This document shows, piece by piece, positions 30,348 through 36,389 of a stretch of 36,389 nucleotides of DNA. Made by a program: the position numbers and the translations under genes. Every line of letters starts with the position of its first letter. The stretch's first letter is position 1. The stretch spans positions 894,210-930,598 of the forward strand of contig BFEA01000101.1 of the NCBI GenBank assembly GCA_003427395.1, written 5' to 3'. The notes below the pieces were generated by a model that did not search any database, had not been told where the DNA came from, and was given only the letters and a program-made list of their open reading frames with translations. Origin of the DNA: Chara braunii. Its lineage: Eukaryota > Streptophyta > Charophyceae > Charales > Characeae.

Positions 30348-31335
30348 CTCAGAGCACCTAAAAAAAAAAAGGAAAGTGAATGGGGGCTGTAAGGGTGACT
30401 ATTACATCCGCTGTCGTTTGTCGAGAACAGAAACCTCATATAAATTTCGCAGGTTAAGCGTTTGGTGTATATGGGATTGTAAATCGCCGTGGATATAAAT
30501 CGGTGGGTGAAGTTTAGTGGGATCCTATTATGATGGAGTGTGTTGCGCGGAATGGTTGACTGGGGAACATGGCTAAAGGCGAGGGAGCAACAATGACGTT
30601 ACTTCATGTGCACAAACTCGTGGTTGGAATTCAGGGTTTTTTTTAGGGCAGGCGACTGATTGGCGTAGAAAGAACTTTAAAAGTGGACAGGATCGCTATC
30701 TTCTCTAGATTCGCTTGCAACACATATTTCTTTCACAACGGGGACCTGGATAACGGGAGTGCGTCCGATCCTCGTGTGCCACTATTCTGTTCGAAGATTG
30801 CGGGAATATCGGAGGAACTTTGGGACTCAGGGTCGCGAGCTGCCTGCTCGTCTCGGAAGCCTACAATAAGATGGTGATATCTATGGGGATGCCGCTCACC
30901 ACTGTGCTTTGGAGCTATATGATTTTTTAGTGTGTTTTGTTTTTTGAGAGCTGTTCTCTTGTTTGATCTCTCTTCTTTGATGATTGCGTGATTTACATCT
31001 CTATACAAATTGGGACCCTGACTGACATCTCTATACTAATTGGGACCCTGTTCGTTTTTCACCTTCCTTTACCCGTGATAAAATAACCTCATGGGTGTTT
31101 TCGATGAATGTTATCGATTTCTTTCCTTTTTCTTTTATATTTGTTGAACGACGTGTAGTTTTCCTTTATCAACCCTTTTATCTTCATTGAACTAAGTGCG
31201 ATTCTCCTTCTTCGTTTCAACTTACGTCTCCTATTACCTATTGGCAAATTTGGATACGTGTAAGTTCGGCCATGACAGCTGCGGTACTCTTTTTTATAAT
31301 TCTTTCTTCTCCTCTTTTGGCTATCATCGTAAACA
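30345..31335 (+). other. Probable LINE 5' UTR or flank
   Basis: No gene is supported. It contains a 30-bp tandem pair, ACATCTCTATAC(A/T)AATTGGG followed by ACCCTG, at 30,995 and 31,025. Since it precedes ORF1 of the LINE it may be its 5' UTR, but the element's start cannot be fixed. Confidence 0.3.
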
Positions 31336-33209
31336 ATGGATCCCCTACACAACCAACTTTGCGACATGGCCCGTAGGGCCGCAGGTGTTTTTTGACTAGG
31401 CAAGAAGAGCCAAATTTAGCCGATAAATACATTGCTACCACCCGTGATAAGCTGAACAACACTGTTGTTGTGGATATTGACGAAAGAGCCTCCGGGGTCA
31501 CAGTGGAATACCTGCGACGACATGGGGTGTTAGTGATATTCTAGGGTATGGGAAATGACATTTCGTTTGGAGTGAAAGAAGATTGGATGAGATCGGTGGA
31601 GTCAGGTTGGAATCCGTCTTTGCTGAGGGAACAACTCGGCCGTATTCGGCCTGAGGGACCTAATATGATTTCATATTTGGCAGTTAACCACGTGCTTCGT
31701 GATTGGTTGATAAATACTTTCCAACACGAGGATAATGTTGTGGTGGGAGGGAAAAAATGCAAAGTGTTGTACAAACCATGCGCAACACTGATCGAACAGG
31801 CCAAAGGCAGGGAAGATCTCCAAGCCCAGATCTTCTAGATCAGGGTGTTGAGAGTGCCGTTTCTGGCGATCCCTTTTCTTGAGGCAGCAATTAAAAGAGA
31901 GTTTGGACAGGTGATTAAAACATACTCGCCAGAGCAGAACAAAGCTGCACCGAGATTGGTAAATCACAGATTTGACCTTCACCCGCGAGATCGCTCTAGG
32001 GTGACAAAAAAATTGAAATTTCGGTCCCCTCAAGGTTGGCACATCGTGGATGTCGCCACCCAGGATACGCCGTGGTGTCAAGAGTATCGTTGGTATGGTC
32101 ACCAATCGGGTGCTCTAAACTGTCCTAACAGAAAGTCGAGGGCATCTACCTCATCTTGCACTCAACAGCCGGTGCCATCTGCTCACCCTGTGACGACTGC
32201 CGTTATCACCTTAACAGTCACACAGTTCCAGATAACAACTGCAGTTGTTCCCACAGCGACGGTTGCAGTCCCGGTCACAACAGCATTGACACAGCCTGTG
32301 CCCTTGCGAGCTACACTCGCTATCACTACCACCCCCGCTGCAATGACACCTGTGGGCCTACAACCTTCAAGTTCCAGTTTGCAAGTGGATAAATATTCTG
32401 CAGGACCGTATATGTCGATCGTTGTTTCTAGAATTGCAATGTCAACTACACATTCTCAGAATGATAAAGAAATTGTTGAAGAACATAATCCTCTGGCTCC
32501 CCACTCGGGGGCAGAAGAGCTTATGCCATTGGCAAAAGCATCCCAGGTGGTACACAGACAGAAAGTACTCACGGGAGGTCCGAAGCATCTTTTGTCAAAA
32601 CCGTACCATCATGATATACGTAAATCTGATGAAAAAACGGTCTCTTGGGTGGACTTGATGGATCAAGACGACCAAGAACAGAGGGATGCTGAAAAGGGTA
32701 AGGCTGTAGACGCATCAACCGAACAGCCGCAGAGAGCTGACACACTCCCCGATTCCATTCACGAAGCATTGGCAGCTGGTCGCCCATGGGTGGTGATCTC
32801 GTTGGTTTTTTGTGCTGTTGACGGTGACCTCCACCTCATGACCGCTTATTCACCACAGGGGCACCTGTTCCTGCCGCATTTCGAACTGCACACAGAACCT
32901 ACAAAATATCTTGTGCTGATGGAAGTTGGGAAACGGTTGAAACCTGTGTATCGGGTTCGCTCTTATCCGACAATGGACTGGGTGCGTCTGACGCAGACCA
33001 ACGATCAAGGCCGGACTAATATTTTGTGTTTTCCTTTTTTGGACGTCATTGTCGACCCAGTGGGGAAAGGACAACCCCCGCTATCAGATCTTAGGTGGAT
33101 CTCGCTGCAGTTGTTAAAAAACGCAGTGGGTCAGATGGCTGTTGACACACGAATTTATGACTGTTGGACAGCGGCTTTGCTGTCTCAAGTGGATGTTCAT
33201 GTCCCCTGA
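31336..33209 (+). pseudogene. LINE ORF1 (DUF4283-like plus zinc knuckle)
   Basis: ORF1 encodes the RNA-binding protein of the element. The likely start is ATG at 31,336 (MDPLHNQLCDMARRAAGVF), shifting frame at a T6 run near 31,388; the rest is one frame with TAG at 31,542-31,544 and 31,836-31,838. RIRPEGPNMISYLAVNHVL and the VLRVPFLAIPFLEAAIKREF segment resemble the DUF4283 region common in plant L1 ORF1. A zinc-knuckle-like motif follows (WCQEYRWYGHQSGALNC, near 32,073); the second cysteine position is Tyr (TAT, 32,085-32,087), so it probably no longer binds zinc. The C-terminal part is Thr/Pro-rich, then acidic. It ends DVHVP at 33,209, 69 bp before ORF2. Confidence 0.75.
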
Positions 33210-33278
33210 CACAAAAGCATCTTCTCAAATGGATTCCTTATGCTCAAATGTACAGACTGGCCAACGATGTAAATACCT

Positions 33279-35560
33279 ATGGATACAATACGATTAGTGT
33301 CATGGAATGTTCGAGGGTTGGGGTCGAGACGAGTAGCCATTAAACGATCGTTGATTAAGACCTTGGCTCGCAACAAAGGGGTACAAATAATACTCTTACA
33401 AGAGACAAAGTTGGATGATGTGGCTATTACTGAGCAATGGGGTTGGTGGTTGGGAGAGCAATTTTGGGTTCCGGCCCGGGGTACCGGGGGTGGGGTGGCT
33501 ATTCTGTTTTCCAGACACACGCCTTTCCACATCACAGATTATAGATGTGACCCATTTGGGAGGTGGGCATGAGTTAGATTTGAGGTTTTCCAAGAACAGT
33601 GAGCAGTTTTTTATATGTATGCTCCGATCTCTCAGCCAGAACGAGTTGATTTGTTTAAATCACTACCCTGGTTGATCCCAGATGTGGAAAACCTTATTTT
33701 GGGTGATGACAGGAATACTACATTGGTGCCTGGGATGAATTTGCTCAGGGTGGGACCACTGGGGGCAGATGCATTACAATTATTGGATTTTGCTTTTCTC
33801 AATGGTTTTTCTGATCTCTTTAGAATGTTGCACCCCTTTGAGAAAGGATTTCCCTTTTTTGCAGCAGGGGCTGTCCAACAGCAGTACATACCTCGCAGTC
33901 GGTTAGATCTGTTTTTTGCGGCCGATGCTTTGATTCCTAGGTTATCGCGATGTTTTGTAGCACCGTTTGTGGGATCGGACCACAGACCGTTGTTTTTGGA
34001 TTTTTTTCTTCGGGTTTCCATTCGATCTGAAATCCTTACCAAAATGGGTAGTGCAAACTCAACAATTTAGTTGAATTTACAGAGTTTTTGTATGAATTTT
34101 GGTCAAAATGGCATACCTTCAAACATTTGTTCTCTTCCTTGGTTGACTAGTATATTTGGGGTCAGCGCGTTGTGCTGCAGAGGGGACTGTTGATTAAAAG
34201 AATGATACTAGCCACAAATCACAATGAGCTGCAAAGAATCAACGATGAGATGCAGGATCTGATGCACCTCGCATCAACCTCTGGCGTTGACGAGCGGGCT
34301 TTTATGAACCGGATGGACTATTTGCAACAACGATGGACTTTTCAGGTCCAACCAACAATGAGGACAGTGACACATAACAAGCATATCAGCTGGCTAGTTC
34401 GAGGGCACCGTATGATGGCCTCCTCCTTTGCCAGCCATCGCCCGCCCGTCCAACCACGTTTGATTTGAGCTATGCAACATCCCTTTGATGAACAGGCACC
34501 TTTAGCCACAAACACAGGAGCAATTGTAACTAACATATCTTTATTCTACGAGAGTCTGCTGACATCGTAGGCCCAACACACAGAACAACAACAGCTCCAT
34601 GAATTTCATGATGAAGTGTGGGCAAAAATGAAAATGAAATCGAACGATATTCAAAGATACGATATCGAGGCTGATATTAGTATGCAGGAGGTGACAGACG
34701 CACTCAGATCATTGGCACTACATAAAACACCGGGATTGGATGGGTTGCCTGCGCAGTTCTTTCGAAATTTTTCACTGCATTTGCTACCAGAATTGCTACA
34801 AATATGTCAGGCGATCTGGAATGGGGCCTTCTTTTCGCCCCAGGTGGTGCAGGGAATTATTACCTTTGCATTCAAGAAATGGGATAGCACTGATATCAAG
34901 AATTATACCAATCACATTGATGCCTGCGCTTTATAAAATATTCGCCAAAGTGGTCACCATGAGACTTCAAAAAGTGCTTTCTTCTCTCATTCACCGCTCG
35001 CAAACTGGTTTTGTCCCCGGACGACAGATTCTTCATAATGTTATGGTGGTAGAATAAATAGTTGAACATGTGATGAGAGGTGGGGACAGTGTAGCAATTA
35101 TATTGCTTGACCTAGAGAAAGCCTACGATCGAGTGGGTTGAGAGTTCTTGCAGACTGTGTTGACATCTTTTGGGTTCGGTCCCAAGTTTAGACACGCGGT
35201 CTCTAGTCTCCTATTAAATGTCACATCGCAGGTATGTGCTAATGGGGTGCTGTCTGACCCGATTCGGCTACATCGATCAGTGAGGGAAGGATGCCCTCTA
35301 GCACCATATCTGTACATTTCGTATGTTGAAATCCTGCATATTCTTATAAGGACTAATCCTGATATCCCGGAGTGTTGCTCCTCTCAGGAGTAATGCTAAA
35401 ATCGGAATCTTTTGCTGATGACTCTGTCGTGTTCACCCCGTTGTCTGATCGCGCCTTTTTTGCTCTAAGGGAAACGATTCATTTTTTCTGTTTTTTGTCT
35501 CAAGCTGCAGTTAATTGGTCGAAATCTTCTATTTTGATACCCACGGGGTCACAACCCCCT
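33279..35560 (+). pseudogene. LINE ORF2: endonuclease and reverse transcriptase
   Basis: ORF2 starts MDTIRLVSWNVRGLGSRR, the classic APE-type endonuclease start, followed by LLQETKL, a GDDRN motif where GGDFN is usual (Asp and Asn kept), and SDHRPL near 33,978. The RT begins around 34,680 (HKTPGLDGLPAQFF), followed by ITLMPALYKIFAKVV, GFVPGRQI, the catalytic LLDLEKAYDRV (about 35,103) and FADD (35,411-35,422). Both catalytic Asp blocks survive. Lesions: stops at 33,570, 33,600, 34,148, 34,466, 34,568, 35,055 and 35,139; frameshifts near 34,050, 34,907 (apparent 2-base loss) and 35,385. Homology stops after AAVNWSKSSILIPTG at about 35,550, so the rest of the ORF is missing. Confidence 0.85.
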
Positions 35561-35623
35561 TACCATTGGGGCCTTCGACCTATGAAACACCCATGGACGC
35601 GCCTTCGGGGTCGAGCTCGGAGG

Positions 35624-35643
35624 GCGGCCGTATATACGGCCGC
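35624..35643. repeat. 20-bp perfect palindrome
   Basis: GCGGCCGTATATACGGCCGC is a perfect palindrome just after the LINE homology ends, in a short GC-rich patch. Confidence 0.9.
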
Positions 35644-35729
35644 GTCCGCGACCGACCTTGTCCGCGCCACGGACGTGAATTTGCCACATTTTTCCTGAAT
35701 TAAGTAATGGGTAAAAAATATATATATAT

Positions 35730-36004
35730 ACTAGGCTACCAGCCGGGCCGCCCGGGTCCCGGGTGGCCAGCCCGTGCAAGAACCAAGGAAGGTCCCAGCA
35801 AAAAAACAAAAACGAAACAAATTCAAAAAAATCCAAAAACAAACTATGTTATGCAGAAAAATAAACTGAACAACTTTTGCCTGAGGGTCACATCAAAATT
35901 CAAAATAAAAAATAAAATGTAAAAATATTTATTTTTATTTTTATTTATTTTTATTTTTTTGGCCCGGCCGGGCAAGTGACCCCGGGCCACTCTGGTAGCC
36001 TAGT
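35730..36004. mobile_element. 275-bp MITE inserted in (TA)n
   Basis: It starts ACTAGGCTACCAG (35,730-35,742) and ends with the exact reverse complement (35,992-36,004). Subterminal GC-rich parts (CCGGGCC) are also inverted. The centre is A/T-rich without coding. Both ends abut TA repeats, consistent with a TA target and a microsatellite-targeting MITE type such as Micron-like or Tc1/mariner-derived elements. Confidence 0.8.
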
Positions 36005-36027
36005 ATATATATATATATATATATATA

Positions 36028-36062
36028 TGGGGTTGTAGGAATTTTTAATCCCTACAACCCCA
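36028..36062. repeat. 12-bp inverted repeat hairpin
   Basis: TGGGGTTGTAGG (36,028-36,039) and its reverse complement (36,051-36,062) are separated by 11 nt, immediately downstream of the (TA)n tract. It could be a solo end or foldback of another small element. Confidence 0.8.
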
Positions 36063-36326
36063 TTTTTGTTTTTTTGGAAACAGATAATTTTTTAGAATTA
36101 TAAAAAATAAAAAACAGAAAAGATGGAGAAGAGAAATTGAAAAAGAAATTTAAAAAAAAGTTTTTTTTTTTTGAAGGGGGGGTTTGGTTGGCAGTTCTTT
36201 GTATTCTGCGTTTTTACATTTTTTTTTATTTTATTTTTTGTCCTAAGGAAACAATCAACGAATGGAAAAAAATTCTAAAAATATATATATATATTTTTTT
36301 TCGGGGCCTTTCAATATTTGTGTTTG

Positions 36327-36330
<4 letters not shown>
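36063..36330. other. AT-rich, no supported feature
   Basis: A- and T-rich runs and a short (TA)n at about 36,281-36,293; no coding or RNA signal. Confidence 0.4.

Positions 36331-36389
<59 letters not shown>
36331..36389. repeat. (TG)n microsatellite at window end
   Basis: A pure TG repeat that runs off the end of the window; true length unknown. Confidence 0.95.

Larger units (their letters stand above)
31336..35560 (+). mobile_element. L1-type LINE, near-complete 5', lacks 3' end
   Basis: Two consecutive plus-strand coding relics (ORF1 then ORF2 with endonuclease and reverse transcriptase) in the normal order of a plant L1 clade non-LTR retrotransposon. Recognisable homology begins with a possible ORF1 ATG at 31,336 and stops after the RT at about 35,550, so the RT thumb, zf-RVT tail and 3' end are missing. 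No flanking target-site duplication was found. Multiple stops and at least three frameshifts make it inactive. Confidence 0.85.

Overview
This is a eukaryotic nuclear window, very probably from a streptophyte (charophyte) green alga of the Chara type. The best evidence is one well-preserved gene at 2764-6405 (+). It encodes TWD40-2 (TTRAY2), a subunit of the TPLATE/TSET endocytic adaptor complex, and it reads closely along its whole length against the land-plant protein. The rest is repeats and decayed mobile elements, including long ACCATCCN-type satellite arrays that I associate with the Chara braunii assembly. The species is inferred; nothing in the sequence proves it.

Layout. 1-1.6 kb holds the 3' end of a LINE ORF2 on the minus strand, a 346-bp terminal-inverted-repeat element and a 111-nt foldback. 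1.6-7.1 kb is the TWD40-2 gene. It has a CT microsatellite and a G-rich polypurine leader before the ATG, one uninterrupted coding exon, and a possible small intron in the 3' UTR. 7.1-12 kb is mostly non-coding: another long foldback, GA/CT microsatellites, tRNA-like Pol III boxes and no convincing gene. 12.0-12.8 kb is a (CA)n minisatellite of about 235 bp. 12.9-28.6 kb is a satellite domain built from an 8-bp monomer (ACCATCCN) and a 34-38-bp monomer containing CATC-N-GATG. Decayed minus-strand coding relics lie inside it: an unknown protein (13.9-14.8 kb), an unknown relic (17.8-18.5 kb), a DUF7869-type transposase-like gene (19.0-21.9 kb) and a short fragment near 22.7-23.0 kb. It also holds a 760-base assembly gap, a 1.2-kb segmental duplication, and two higher-order arrays of about 335 bp and 566 bp. 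28.8-30.4 kb holds direct repeats and two U2 snRNA 5'-half pseudogenes. 31.3-35.5 kb is a nearly complete but inactivated LINE (ORF1 plus endonuclease/reverse transcriptase ORF2), missing its 3' part. The window ends with a 275-bp MITE in a (TA)n tract and a (TG)n microsatellite.

Function. Only TWD40-2 looks like a working gene. Every other coding tract carries in-frame stops or frameshifts. The most unusual feature is the satellite domain: all recognisable coding relics in it point the same way (minus) and are separated by the same dyad-containing monomer. That is compatible with a large composite mobile-element family whose arms are satellite DNA, but a chance insertion target is equally possible from one window.
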